A stretch of DNA of 64,000 nucleotides from Trifolium pratense (Eukaryota; Streptophyta; Magnoliopsida; Fabales; Fabaceae): assembly GCF_020283565.1 (NCBI RefSeq), contig NC_060065.1, positions 38,180,409 through 38,244,408 of the forward strand, read 5' to 3'. The translations under genes and the position numbers were made by a program. Of the stretch, positions 43,823 through 57,123 are shown piece by piece (position 1 is the first letter of the stretch; the number at the start of each line of letters is the position of its first letter). A model generated the notes under the pieces. It saw only the letters and a list, made by a program, of their open reading frames with translations, was not told the DNA's origin and searched no databases.

Positions 43823-45221
43823 CACTACAAGAAAAACCCTTTTTTTTGGCAGAATTATTCCCTCACTAAGTGCATTAATCCCTCACTAACTAACAATTTA
43901 GTGGCAGAACAGGTCTGCCACTAAAACGCCCGTCACTAAATTTTGTGGCGGAAACATCCGCCAGTAAATGCGTGATAACATATGTGTCAGTAAAGCTGTA
44001 GATTCCTTTAACTTAGTGGCGGAAAAGTCCGTCAGTAAGTTTATGTTTTTATTTTAATATATAATTAGTGTTTTAAATTAATTATTTTTCAGAAAATTCA
44101 GAAATTATATTTTGGAATATATATAAAAGTTTTATTTGTTTGCGGTTTGGAATCTTCTTCCCCGTCGAACACACTACTCAACCAAATTGGTTTCAAATCT
44201 AATACCATGTAAGAATTGAATCGATTCTTGCCTTTTCATTGATATTCTTTGCTGTAATATACAATATTGTTTACACATATATTTGAAAACTAATCAATAC
44301 ACATATATTGAGATATTCTAATAAAACCAAACAAAAATATATAATTCATAACTAAATATGAACATTAAAACGTTTTTGAAATATCTCAATTATTTTGATT
44401 TTTCTCAAATCTTATGTTTCTACAAAGAAGAAAGAAGCTGCAATCAATTCATGAAAAAATCAGCACCTTTATTTTTCAAGCTATTGGTTTGTATATTTTT
44501 CTTTACATTACTTTCAACTCAACCAAAAAGTAACAGATCTGAGAGAGCAAGGAGGTAGAGAAGAGGGATGAGTGTCAGATCTGGAATCGACGAAACAAAG
44601 TCACGATGGCGAGAGAGAAGAGAACCCGTTCTGTTCTGGTGCGGCGTCAGTCTCGACTCCCATGGATCTTTGTGGAACAACGATGGTGGTTCAAACATGG
44701 ATGAAGAAGAGTGTTCATTTTTTTTTTTTTCATGAGTTTTGAGTTGAGAGAAATTGTTTTATTCATGGGTTTTTGAGTTTACATGTAAACAACCTAATGG
44801 GATTTAGAATGAGTTTTTCAGTGAGTTATTTGAAGGGAGTAGCAGAATGAGTTTTGCCAAGCATAAAATGAAAAATGGTTTAAGATGGTTTTGCCAAAAC
44901 ATAAATGAAAATGTGGTACTTATTAGTGGTACACGTTTTGGCTGTCAAAAACGAGGAAAAAAAAAGTGGTACACATTCTGGCGGAAACATTCCGCCACAA
45001 ACTCTTTCCATTCTTTTTTAATGATATTTTATATTTTCTGACGGATAAATCCGCCAATATATATGTCACGATTGTTTTATTTATTTATTTATTTCTTGGT
45101 AAAGTTATTGGCGGTTTTATATTACTTTGTGGCGGAATTTTCTGCCAAAAATTTTGTGGTGGATTTTTCCGCCAATAAGTTATTTTAAATTTTGTTTGTA
45201 AATGAAGGTTTTCTTGTAGTG
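43823..45221. mobile_element. Non-autonomous CACTA element, 1399 bp
   Basis: Termini CACTACAAGAAAAACCC and, reverse-complemented, CACTACAAGAAAACCTT are flanked by a 3-bp duplication agg (43820-43822 and 45222-45224). Subterminal regions are arrays of ggcggaa/ttccgcca words. The centre (44150-44900) holds non-transposon-looking sequence with a 66-codon frame (44358-44558) but no recognised domain, so it may include captured DNA. Confidence 0.92.
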
Positions 45222-45613
45222 AGGTCACAAATTTAAGTCGCGACTTCATAAGCATGCTCACAAATCACAATACACACATCATTCCTAGTTGTACATATGT
45301 CCAACTTCTGTGCGTAATGCATGCACGTCTAGATAACTAAGTTTTTTTTTTTTAACATTAATTAGCGTTCATATGCATCACATGATAACTATGACATCTC
45401 AATTATGTTGGCAACTCATAATCATCACATATCATTTGCAGCCCTCTAATAAATTTATTAAAAAGAAAGAAAAAAAATACAAACTTGGGGGGATTAGACC
45501 AAAACCCAAGGAAACAATAATATAGGGAACCTGCCACTGCCTTATTAAAAATTTTTCCTGAAAAATCCCAATGGATAAAACCAAGGATAATGGAAAAAGA
45601 GTGCAGTGGAACA
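45222..45613. other. Flank and LINE 3' end
   Basis: Intergenic sequence to ~45430, then the non-coding 3' tail of the minus-strand LINE. Confidence 0.5.
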
Positions 45614-46928
45614 CTATCCCATTAAATTATTAATATAATCTCTTTGAACACTAGGCGGAACACTATCCCACCAGAAAAAACCAATAACATTGATTCCTAA
45701 AGCAGTCATTCTATCTGCACAACAGTTCCCTTCACAATAAATGTGAGTGACTCTAAAATGCATGGTTTTAGTCAACTCCAAGCAATTGAATCATCTATTA
45801 CGGAGCTTCCAAGGAACAATGAGGGAGGACTTAAAAGCTAAATTAACCAAATGTGTATCAGATTCAAGCCAAAGATTGTTCCACCCTTTTGAATGAGAGA
45901 TCTCGATGGCATTCATAACACCTATAAGTTCAGCATAGAGGGCGTAAGAGTTTCCAATATTAATAGAAAAACCTCCAAGAAAAGTATCATTGTAATCTCT
46001 AAAAAGACCCCCACAAGAAGCAAGATCAGGGCTACCCGGCGCTGAACCATCCGTGTTGCATTTAACCCAATTATAAAGCGGAGGATGCCACCATACTTTA
46101 ATGATAGGTGCTTTGGGATGATGGACACTGACATTAAAAGCTTTCAAAATGACGAATTCCTGCATAGAAATGAAAGAATCTTTTTTAGATAAATTGTCAG
46201 ATAAAGAAACATTGGAGATTATTGTGTTGACCGCAGATCTCCAATAGATAGATTTTCCCTCAAACCTGTGTTGGTTCCTGTACCACCATATAGTATTAAA
46301 AATATTAATAACTACAGCAATAACAACAATTTTACATTGAGAGTTCCAATATTTGTTACAAATATAAAAAATAGAACTAACAGTACTCGTGTCAATTTGC
46401 AAAGAAATAACAGAGGCAAACCAATGCCAAATAGCCTTAGAAAAACGACAATCGCAAAAAATATGATGTATGGTTTCAGCATACTCCCCACAAAGATCGC
46501 ATTTTGAGACAATATAACAACCTCTATGAGAGAGAAGATCATCCGTAGGTAATCTATTATGCATAATTCTCCACATCAAACAAGATTTAGAAGGAGGAAT
46601 ATCCTCACCAAATAGTTTTGGTCCAAGGAATGTGTTGCCCTTTAGGCCTGTAAAACAAGTAAGCATCTTTAAAAGAAAGGACCCCACTATCAGAATGAAT
46701 CCATCTCAACTCATCATTAGCTTTAGTAATGGAAATAGTGACAGAATTTAATAAAGTCACCAAATTAGGATAGATCGAAGTAATAGAGTGAGGAATAAGT
46801 CAATGGTCATTAGCAATAAAGTCAGCCGCCTTAGCCTGTAAATGAGCATGGGAATGTTGAGGAATATTCAAAAGGTCCACTAAAGGGTCACCCACCCAAG
46901 AATCTGTCCAGAAATTAATCTGATCACC
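45614..46928 (-). pseudogene. LINE ORF2 C-terminal half: zinc-binding region and RNase H
   Basis: Reading resumes right after the insertion (GDQINFWTDSWVGDPLVDLL), hits an in-frame TGA at 46800-46802 and shifts frame near 46608. It then continues (GEDIPPSKSCLMWRIMHNRL, CDLCGEYAETIHHIFCDC). The RNase H domain keeps its acidic residues in CNTDGSAPG, YAELIGVMNAIE and LESDTH. The product would end DYINNLMG at 45614. It is non-functional because of the stop and the frameshift. Confidence 0.9.
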
Positions 46929-47283
46929 CTTGCCAAGTGATGAATCCTCATCAGTCGTTATTTTTAGAGTCTTTTTAATTAAGTTTTTAATATGATTTTA
47001 TTAGTTTAGTGTTTAATTTAGAATCATTTTAAATAAATTGCAAATTTTGGTTTATTGAGTCAATTAAATTTTTTTCTCTATTAAAATAATATTTGGTGTA
47101 GTTTCTATTTTCTTGATTCAATTTAATAGGTGTATGGTTAAGTGTGGTACAAATAGTAAAAGAAGAGAAATACTTTGAAAAAGCTAGGCCAATTACAAGA
47201 AGAAAACATGGGTCATTTGCCTTGACCCAAAACCAAGAAGAAAGGGAATTAGGTAGGCACTTGAAAAAGGGGATTGAAGGACA
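46929..47283. mobile_element. 355-bp insertion in the LINE
   Basis: The LINE reading (..WQLGD / GDQINFWTD..) is interrupted here. The insertion is flanked by tcacc on both sides (46924-46928 and 47284-47288), a 5-bp duplication as left by LTR elements. The insert starts cttgcc and ends ggaca and has no coding. It could be a solo LTR. Confidence 0.6.
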
Positions 47284-48419
47284 TCACCAAGTTGCCAACA
47301 AGTATTATTAGTAACATTAGATATATGATGCTTGATACCTGACCAAATTGAAGAAGAAATATGATAATCAATAATACCATAACTACGCATCACCCTAGCT
47401 CTAAGAAGGGACACCCAATGATTAGAAGAGGTAAACAGCTCCCAACACAATTTAAGATTTGCTGTTTCGTTAATATGTCTTAAAGAACGAAGACCAAGCT
47501 CTCCTTCATTGGTGGGAGTGCAAACTTTATTCCAAGCAACAGTAACTAATTTACGTTGATCTACATTACCACTCCAAATGAAATTTCTAATCCACCTGTC
47601 AACATCTTTCAAAAGATTAATAGGCCAAACATATATCATGAAACTATAGATCAAAATTCCATGAATAATACTCTTCACAATTTGAACTCTTCCTGCAATG
47701 GATAAAAGAGAGGCTTTACAAGCAGCTAATTTAGCTTTAATTCTATCCGCAATCGGTTGAAGATGACAAACTTTTGGCTCTCCTTTAAAAATAGGCACAC
47801 CAAGATAAATAAAAGTCAAAGTTCCAACAGAGAAACCCAACATATCAGCAATTCTATCAACTCTAGTGGCAGAAATAGAACCAACATAGAAAGTGGACTT
47901 AGATGGGTTAATGATTTGCCAAGAAGCTTCTCCATAACGTTGAAAAAGTCTCTTAAGAACATTAATATTAGCTTGAGATGCCCTGCAAAAAATCATAACA
48001 TCGTCAGCATAAAGAATATGAGAGGGAACCGAATTACCACGAGTTCCAGGAATAAGCCGAAGAGTTTCATCATCAACAAGTTTTGAAATGCTTCTGCTTA
48101 AAACTTCATCTGCTAAACAAAAAAGAAGAGGAGATAGTGGATCCCCTTGACGAACCCCTCTTCTGCAAGTAAAGTAATCGGATGGCCGACCATTGATAAC
48201 AATCGATAAACAAGCTGAATGAAGAATCACTTTGATCCAATTACAAAACACAGGACTAAAACCAAAAGTGTGAAGCACTTTTAGGAGAAAGTCCCGGTCT
48301 AAAGTGTCAAAAGCCTTTCTAATATCAATCTTCATGGCAAGATTACTAAGTTTATTTTGAGAGTTTCTCATTATGCATGGCAACAGAGTAGAAACGGATT
48401 TTGCTTTGGTCATCTCCAA
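47284..48419 (-). pseudogene. LINE reverse transcriptase domain
   Basis: The frame begins within the RT (NLAMKIDIRKAFDTLDRDFL) and shows RRGVRQGDPLSPLLF and the catalytic ILYADDVMIF, then the thumb/linker region (LLSIAGRVQIVKSII, FIWSGN). All three catalytic aspartates are present. The native N-terminus is missing, and the last residues of the open frame (after WQLGD) come from the insertion. Confidence 0.93.
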
Positions 48420-49979
48420 ATTTGATTAGATTTGGGTATCTCCATGTTCGTCTTAATTTTTATGGAAATAAAAAATAGAATTTTAAATTCATACCCAATT
48501 GAGTTTGGGTATCCTCGCCCTATATATATACATGAACTTGTATTACATTTTTTATTTTTGTTGTTAAAGTACCTAATTTAAGACTCGTTTTAAAAATAAA
48601 ATTAAATAGATAAACGTAATTTAAGAGATTGTTGAAAGGTTTTTTAGTTAAGAAAATTAGAAAATATAATTTTAATGCAAACAGAACAGATTCGGAGACG
48701 GGTTTCAGTGTCCCCGTCAGCCATCACCTTCCTACTCATCGCCTTTTAAAATCGGAGAAAATTCAAATTCAATAAACTAAGGTTTGTTTCGTCAAAATCA
48801 GAGCGTATTCGAATAGTTACCGACGGAAAATGACGAGTACGAGATTTGTTGACATGCCTATTTCTCTCATATAAGTTCATTATTCATTAGATAATCATTT
48901 TTGAGACACGATTGCACATTAATTGTGATTATTTCTTTCAATAGAGATTTTGAACAATTAACCATGTCGTAAGACCAAACTTCAGTTGATATTAATACTT
49001 CCGCCATAACAAAATAACCGACCTTTTTAAAAAAAATAAAAAATAAAATATATCCCAAAGTAATTTATCTTTTCAATATTCAATAGAACATTAAATACTT
49101 TTCAATATCTACAAAGAACTCTATATATGTATAGGATTCATTGAGAAATAACCTACTACGTTTCAACAAAATAATTCATAGTGAATTATTTCTCTTACTA
49201 ACAATTAAAAAAAAAATTTAGCACTAACTATAAATCAGTTAATTTAACTAAATTTTAAAGTGCTACTGCATAACCATAACTAAATTAACTACAAGTCTTC
49301 TTTTCTTAATTGAACAATAATTCATAGTGCAGCAACACTTACTAAAGAATCCAATCACCTCATAGTTGATTGAAACGTGCTCATGATAATAAACTTGTTT
49401 GTGTGCCGGTGCTTGTAAATTAGTTAATTATAACAAAAAGTTAATCTTCTTTTAAGGCATAACAAATGTTAAATCAAAGTAACTATGGATATAGAAGGTA
49501 TTGTCAAAAAACACTATGGATATAGTAAAATATTTCAATATCTAATGTAGTATATTCATTGTCTAGCAAATATATATGTACTTTCACTAACTCTAATAGT
49601 CAAACTGTATCCAAAAAACAACCACAGAAAATCATATATAGTCAAAGATTTCTATCATCCTTTGCCGCTTAACAAAAGGTATGGTAAATTAAAATTAGGC
49701 TTAAAAAAATGAATTTTCTGCTTAAAAAATTGTAAAACAAATTCAGCAAACATAAAATAAAATTGGTGAACTGGTACAATTTCATAACTAGGGATCCTCT
49801 CCATTTCCCAAAAGAAATGGTGTTGTCCATTACTATAGTTTTGACATAAATAAATAATATAAATGTATATTTTTCGAAAATTTGTGTGTGTGTGTGAGAA
49901 CGGATTTATTAATTCATATATAACAAGTTAAATTCATTAATTCATATTATTACTATATTCGTCAAGAAAAAATTAAATT
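48420..49979. other. AT-rich, repeat debris, no gene seen
   Basis: Bases 48420-48530 repeat tttgggtatc..c in both orientations, and 48690-48730 (ggagacgggtttcagtgtcc) looks like a scrap of a hAT-type element. A short GT run is at 49887-49898. No gene is recognised. Confidence 0.4.
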
Positions 49980-50170
49980 TATATTGTTATGAATAATAAT
50001 TTGTAATGAATGTCTATTATTGTGTAGGTTTTCTTGTTCCCTAAATGTGTTCTATAAATATGATCTCTTTGTTACAATGTAATGTACACCTTGAAGTATA
50101 ATGATATAATACAAGAGTCTATTTTCTCTTATCTTTCTCTCCTTCATCTCTTCTCTTCTATATTCTTCCT
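49980..50170 (+). repeat. LTR-like remnant
   Basis: The order ttctataaatatgatctc, ttgttacaatgtaatg, ataatacaagagtctatttt, ctctccttcatctcttctct resembles the R/U5 part of copia LTRs: TATA, transcript start, CT-rich tail. The LTR ends are not definable. Confidence 0.35.
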
Positions 50171-50299
50171 CATGTTTAGAATAGTTCATAACATATATAT
50201 AATTATTACTATATTTTTTTGTCATGTTTTTTTTTTTGACTTATTTTTTTGTCATGTTATTACTATATTTCTTAATATAAATATAAAAACATATATTTA

Positions 50300-50385
50300 A
50301 TTAAAAATGGTCCGACCAATTGAACCTTGAACCAGTAAGCTCACTGGTTTAATGACCGGTCCGGTTCTGACAACCTTGATAATAA
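50300..50385. repeat. CCGGTCCGG-type repeat fragment
   Basis: It reads accggtccggttctgacaac next to aatggtccgaccaattgaac, the same kind of repeat as at 1031-1217. The ends are not defined. Confidence 0.45.
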
Positions 50386-50594
50386 CTAATGAAAATTATT
50401 TTTACATCTTCCTATAAAATTTGTTCCAAGAAAAATGCAAAATGACGTACTCCAAATTATCATATTTTTATTTTTATTTTTAATACGTGTGATTTTTTTT
50501 TTGCTGAAGATAGTATACTAGTAGAAAAAGAAATCCAAGTTTTATTTTTGGATACGAACACTTAAAGAAGTAGTCCAACTATATCATAAAATTT

Positions 50595-50713
50595 AGACTT
50601 AATTATACTTTTGGTCCCTTATCTTTATTTTAAATTTTAAGTTGGTTCCTTATCTTTTAAAAGTTTCAAGTTGGTCCCTATTTTTTAAAAGTTTCATGTA
50701 ATTAAGCCTATAA
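50595..50713. mobile_element. Small TIR element fragment (~120 bp)
   Basis: It begins ttagacttaattatac and ends gtaattaagcctata, an imperfect inverted repeat. Inside, the unit agttggtccctta/tcttttaaaagtttca is repeated. Confidence 0.4.
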
Positions 50714-51035
50714 TTTAAATATTTGTTGACTCAATGGTTAAGATGAACATCAACTATATATCCTAATTACATTTACTCCACCAAATTATATGTTATTTTG
50801 AAAGAAAAAAATTATATCAAATTATGAGTCACTTTCTATTATCAATAAAGAATTTAATGTAATTTTTCTTAGTATACTCTGAACTACTTATTACTCTATC
50901 TTATTTTAATTTTTCAATTTATTTTTTCCTAATCATAAATGAAGGATAATTTTGTAAATTAACTCATAATTTATTTTTTTATATAACATTAATTACATTT
51001 CTTAATATACGTAAAAGTGTCAAAGTGACATATAC
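50714..51035. other. AT-rich, no gene seen
   Basis: Nothing recognised. Confidence 0.4.
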
Positions 51036-51299
51036 CCCCTCCATTCCAAAAATTATGGTACGGACGGAGTAAATGAAAAGAAAAAATTAAGTCTATGTAA
51101 GCGTAGTTAATTTAATTGATAAAGACAATGCATGAAATATATTAAACGGAGTTTAAATCCTAACGTAACCACTTTCTCAGTCCAAAAATATATACAAAAG
51201 TTAGTCAATAAAAATGAATGTATTTGGGATAAATTTAAAATCAAATACATCAAGTTTATTTGACTCATTTTTTGTTATATTTTAAAACGAAAGGAGTAC
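51036..51299. mobile_element. Stowaway-like MITE remnants
   Basis: The text cccctccattccaaaaatta..ggacggagtaa (51036-51073) and tttctcagtccaaaaatata..attttaaaacgaaaggagta (51172-51299) resembles the CTCCCTCCGTCCCAAAATA-type ends of Tc1/mariner MITEs. At least one copy is degraded. Confidence 0.5.
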
Positions 51300-52195
51300 T
51301 TGTGAAATTCTAACCACTAAATTGCTTCGAATAATTGATAAAAAAAAAAAAAAAAAACAAGTTTAGCTCGCTTTTCGGTGCACCGATTATTTCAATAAAA
51401 AAATAGAGTAAATGGTAATGTATCAATCTAATGCCACACTCACATGCGAGTCAGGAACCAGAACACAAGAAAATGCAGCAGTTGCATGTGGATTGTCTTT
51501 GTTCTTATGTGTTTCTTATAAAAATGAAAATAAAACAAAGCCACATAGAAGCGTGCAGGTCCAATAAAGACAAAACAATATCTTTGGGATTGGTCAAATT
51601 GGATTATTTTTTACTACAAAACAAATTACATAAGTATTATTATTATTATTTTTACTATTTATGATAAACAAAATATTATTACTATTTTGTACAACATTCA
51701 TGCATGCATGTCTTGATTTTACTCTTAACCTTCTCTTTAGATTTTGAACAATTGAATTTAATAACGTGTTATGACAAAAAAATTGTGACCAATTACTATA
51801 CAGCATGTGACATCAAAGGTATCTTAACAAACTCCCATGTGAATATCAAATCAATCTTAACAAACTTAAACGGTTGATCAATTATTGTTTAGGAAGTTAT
51901 AGTTAGTTTATTTAGAGTGGAATATTGAATCAATATTTTAAATATATCAAGTGCATGTGAAATTTGGGAATGGATTCCCTCATGTTTAATTTTAGTCATT
52001 TTGAATCTCAACCTTTAATTTAATATATATGTGCAATGACATATAAGGTATTTATAAATGGAGAAAGATGGATAGAATTATAGACAGGGACTTGTGCAAA
52101 ATTCTATCGAACGAGGTTGAAAAAAAAAGGTAATAATAAATATTACATAAAATAAGTGTAATTTTATTCTATATAAAAAATGTCATAGTATAATA
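51300..52195. other. AT-rich, no gene seen
   Basis: A 77-codon plus-strand frame (51431-51664) has no recognised features. Confidence 0.4.
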
Positions 52196-52729
52196 TAGGG
52201 TTAAATATGTTTTTGCTACCTATCTCAACTCAAATTTTGTTTTTAGTCCATATAAAAAATTTTAACAAGTTTTGTTCCCTCAAATATTTTTTGTTATGAT
52301 TTTTGGTCTTACTTTTCAGTTAATTCGTGTATATCATTCAAAATTTTAATTTTTTTTACGCGGTCATGTTTAGTAATATATATTTTTAAAAGGGTCATGT
52401 TTAGTATATTATATGAATCTCTTTTCCAAAATTTTAAATTTTTTAACAAGGGATTAATTAAATATGATTTTTTTTATTTTTTGCGGTTAAAAATTCATAA
52501 ATAATTCATCGTATGTTAAAAAATTTCAAACTTTTGTGTGAAGTGTTCTTGCAATATTATGAATATAAAAAATCATTCAAAAATATGAAAGTACACGAGA
52601 GTTGATTAAAAGTAAAGAGCAAAAGTTATAAAAGAAAATATTTAAGGGACCTTAAATTACTGAAATTGTTTATAGGGACTAAAAACAAATTTTGATATAT
52701 TTATAGGGTACAAAAACTTTTTAACCCTA
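52196..52729. mobile_element. TIR element of 534 bp
   Basis: It begins TAGGGTTAAATATGTTTTTG and ends with the near complement CAAAAACTTTTTAACCCTA. It is flanked by taata on both sides (52191-52195 and 52730-52734). The left and right thirds are inverted relatives (tttgtttttagtcc / gggactaaaaacaaa). No coding. Confidence 0.7.
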
Positions 52730-55700
52730 TAATATATAATTTTATATATAATATAAATAATAAACTATATAATTGTGGCTATTAAATTATATATATAATA
52801 GCCAAACAAATAGTACAAAAAGAACTAGGGCACAACAAAAAACACACTACCTCATATCATCCATAAAAAATGGCAGTGGTCGTCAACACCAAAACATCAA
52901 AAGGTTGAACCAACTACTAATTCATATAATTGAATTTCTGTTTAAGGCACCATCAAGATAATAATTAATTTGATATGATACACATCTCAACCAAATGAGA
53001 TTAAACCGCCTTCATGCCACAACATAATGCTACCACAAAGTCCACAATAAAATTGTGCATGAGACAAGATACAATTGGACAAATCGTATAATCTAAATAT
53101 AAAAGCCATTAGATTTGGTATATAGTGATAAAGGGTTTGAAAAATATGTTAGAGGTCTTAGATTTGATCCTCGACACTATTGTAAATAAAAAAAAATACA
53201 ATCTATAAAAGCTTAAAGAGTATCTTGATATAACTCTACGCCTAATAAGATTATCGTTCCTGTATAAATTTCATTATTCAAAATGTTGCTATTGGACTTT
53301 TCATGTGTCTCTAATGCATTGCACTATTGCATTGGCTAGGCTCATCCCACCAAAAAGAAGAAAAAAAAATAAAAATAAAAAATTATTCAAAATCTTCAAA
53401 CATAAAGGAACACCTTGAAAAAAATCACCTTGTTCCAATATTGTCACAAAAATGAGGAACTACATTGATCTCTAATGACTTCCATATACATCAACCTTCC
53501 AATGAGGGTGATTTCACAAAACATTGAAGCTTGCTTCTCCTCCCTAATTTATATATGTTCTATCTTTTTTATGTCCATGGTCTTGCTTAATTATTCCTAT
53601 ATTGATATGGAGAACATATTACGATATATATAAAATAATGAATACATGATGCTCTCTAATAAATGATTAACTACTTTACCAAAAAATATTAACTACCAAA
53701 CTATACTAACTAAATCCTAAGGGAGTTTAACGAGCTAATCAATCAATATTTATGTTATAAGTATTGTTGCATGCGTATTTAATAGTGATTAATCTTCGTT
53801 GAAGATCAATTAAACACGATAGTCAGTTGGTGATTGTTGACCAAGCCACTTAATTGTGATTTATTAATCGAGTCTTTTATTACTCAGACCAATCACATGT
53901 TAGTCGACACAAGGATCGAGTTTAACCAACATGTTAATCTTACTTAATGAATATTAGAAAATAATCATATATAGTACTTTTGCCGTGAGTCTAAAGGCAA
54001 CAATAACTAAGATATGGATTTGTTAATTAATCAACCAAAAGCAACAATTAGAAAATAGAGATAAGATTTGGTTTAGCTTATAATATATCCAAATAAAAAG
54101 GTCAGAGATGTAACCTAAGTAAGGGATAATATAAAATAAAACACAAGATGAACGTAATCTAAGGAAGTAGGGTCTATCTATGCAATTAAACATAGGAAAC
54201 AATATTAGCCTTTCATTTTCAACATTTTGGGGGGCAAGTTGGCAATAGCATCAAAAACAAAGGCCAATAGCCGCATGGTCTTGTGCTTAAATTGTGTCTC
54301 TTTCTTTTTAGTTAATTTCTAATTAGGTTTGCCATGTGTTGCTTTATACACTCTTTATTCAAAACTATTATTTGTCTTGTGTGAATGAATGACTCTAATA
54401 TGGAACAATATTGCCTTTTTATCTTTGATTCGATATTTCTTTTATTGGAAAACCAATAAAAGGTCTAAGTTGAAATAAGTGGGAAGGAATCTGATACATA
54501 CCTCAAAATGGGTTTTCAAAATGTTCTTTCATATTGTCTAAATAAAATATTATTTTATTATTTTGAGAGAGAGAGAGAGATATTCACCATTATCCTTAGA
54601 AGCTAATTTAGCTAAACATATCATATTAGAATTACGACCTTAATATATATTTTGGAATACTAGATTTTATATTAGAATTTATATTTTGTGTTGAATCAAA
54701 AATTGCAAATCTTTTTATGTAATTTAAGCATACTAACTAGCATACGTTGATTTTTGAAATTATTAAAGATATTATTATAGAACAAATCATCGATTTAATT
54801 TTTTTTTTTCAATTTAAGATGTTATAGGGATTAAATTTAACTATTTACATATAATTTGGGGACTAAATTGATTAATTTTACATATTAATTTTAGATATTA
54901 TATTTTATATATTTATATAATTTGGTTAGGGTTTAAATTGGAGAGACCGTGATAATTTATGAACTAAATTGAAAATTTATTTATTATTAATTATATAATA
55001 TATAATATAAATAGGAGGTCGCAAAAAGTTACGATTTATGAAAGGTCATATTAGGCTTCAAGATATAACTTAAATCTTTTTTATTTTTTATTTTGAAAGA
55101 TATAACTTAAATCTGATTAGCCTATTACCTCAATATTAGTCTATAACATCAAATTGTTTATTTAAGTACGCTAGATTAACATGTCATATCATATTTTCAA
55201 AAATGTCAGTCTCGACTTAAAATGTATGTTTGCTTATTATTGTTTGGTCCATTTCGAAATGGCAGAGTTTCTCAATGATATCATTTCTTGATTTCTAAAT
55301 GGACCAAACAATTGCTAACTAAATAATATTATTTTTTGATTGGAAATAAATAATATTATTCCTCTTAGTAAAAAAACATAGTATTATTCTTTGCTACAAC
55401 ACGTACCAAACCGGTCATAAAAAAGACCAGCAAAATTGTAAACACATATAAATATGAAATTGGATTCTCTCACATAATTGAAGAATCCAGTTGAATTTTA
55501 ACCATTCATTCTTTTATTTTCTTTTTCTTTTTTCTTTTTATACAGATAAAACATTCAGTAAAAAAAAAAATGATGGGCATATATGAGGATTGCTCTGCCT
55601 CTCGTAAAGTTGTCACAGGAGACGATCTATTCTCTCCAATTATATCCATATTTAAAGAAAAAAATTAAAAAATTTCATCCAATCCAAAATATCATATATA

Positions 55701-56138
55701 CCAGACACCCACCTTGGCCTAATATATTATTGGTGTTATGGTGGTTCACCTTCGTAAGTGGTCTATTGTGGATCAATGTTTAAAATTTTAAAAAATACTA
55801 ATGACAGTAGATAATACCCCTTTTCAAAAAAAGACAGTAGATAATAATCCTCTTTAAAAATAAAAAAAATTATGACTTTCATCGTCTTTACGACTAAAAT
55901 AATAATATAATTGATGTCAGTTTAGTACAAGTTACATATTTATGTTCTGTTGTTTTAATCGAACCAATATCAATAAAGTCATTATTTCAACCGTAAAATT
56001 GAAAATGACCATTAACTTATACTTCCGAACAACATGCAACGTATATCGTTGATAAAATTTTAAATATTTTCTAAATACTGGTCCATAATAGATAACTAAT
56101 TAAAAAAGTGGTCCATATTAAGTAACAATAACGAAATT
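52730..56138. other. Long AT-rich stretch, no gene seen
   Basis: 3.4 kb without a supported gene, element end or RNA gene. A short (GA)n is at ~54564-54581. The open frames at 52773-52961 and 55583-55783 have no protein-like features. Confidence 0.4.
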
Positions 56139-57100
56139 TGTTGGAACATGTATAAATGTGATTGGAATATGGAAGAATAAACACTCAAGTCTTGGGACTT
56201 AGAGAAATTGAAAAAGTGGGTGAAGTCTCACATTGTTAAAACGCACTCACTACCCTTGAACATGTGGAGGACCAGAGACTACCCTTGAACATCACATGTG
56301 TGCGATGTCGTTGTCGACTCAGATCGGATCCATCCGAGCTTGGACTTTGGTGATGTATTATTTTTTTTGGTTACACCAATTAAAGAAGGGTCATGCTAAA
56401 CAGCTCCCCCGAGATACTAGTTTAGCATACTAAAAAAGTAAACAAATGACAAAATTATTGATGAGAGATGATAACTTTTTATATCTTTAAAGTATTGAAT
56501 ACACAATTTACAAGATAAAATTTCCATATTTATATCCTTAACTAGTGCTCTGGGGCATTGTTTAGCATTTTTCATTAATTAGCTACCGTGCGTGAAACAC
56601 ATGTTAAATTTGCGCTGATTCAGTGATAATCTCGTATGAAACAACCGATCCATTAGTGTTTGATCCGGTCTGTTTTTGTTCCACTTTATCATAACGGATA
56701 TCACTCATGTATATATGTTAGGAGCACGTTTATTGTTTGTTCCCCACAAATCGATCAATTTTTTACGAATCGGATCCATTTTTAACTTATAAGCTTTCCT
56801 ATTTTCTCTCATGACTCATCTATAAATAAAGATCTTCAGTCAGTTTACAACTCACTCCAAACTTCTAAATTTTGAATTCTCTGTGTTTTCTCTCTATTCT
56901 TTTCATCTCAATTTTTTTTTCATAAATAAGGGTGCTCTCGGTTCCATTATCAATTGTTCTTAGTATCAAATACAGGTGGTATTTATACCATTATTAAAAT
57001 TGTAATTCTTGATTTATATCTACGGTGTAGTAGTTATTCAGTCTCAATATTAAATTGAGCTATTTTATTTTGGGGACTTCGTGATTGATCGTTTGCCTTA
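56139..57100 (+). repeat. Degraded LTR-like sequence with TATA region
   Basis: It begins TGTTGGAACATG and contains gtctcacattg, gactcagatcggatcc, ctcatctataaataaag (a TATA context at ~56815) and a CT-rich leader (gtgttttctctctattc). This composition is typical of plant copia LTRs. It is interrupted by a MITE at ~56385-56574. No pol coding is adjacent and the right end is undefined. Confidence 0.4.
56385..56574. mobile_element. 190-bp MITE inserted in the LTR-like sequence
   Basis: The left end gggtcatgctaaacagctcc..actagtt and the right end aactagtgctctggggcatt.gtttagcattttt are inverted copies of about 35 bases. The middle is AT-rich. The target duplication is not clear. Confidence 0.65.
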
Positions 57101-57123
57101 CACGAATTTTATTTGGGCGAGTC

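Larger units (their letters stand above)
45432..48419 (-). mobile_element. LINE (L1-type non-LTR retrotransposon), 5'-truncated
   Basis: The minus strand carries reverse transcriptase, a zinc-binding region and RNase H in the order of plant L1-type ORF2. The endonuclease and the start of the RT are missing beyond 48419. A 355-bp insertion at 46929-47283 splits it, and a stop and a frameshift make it inactive. Confidence 0.93.
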
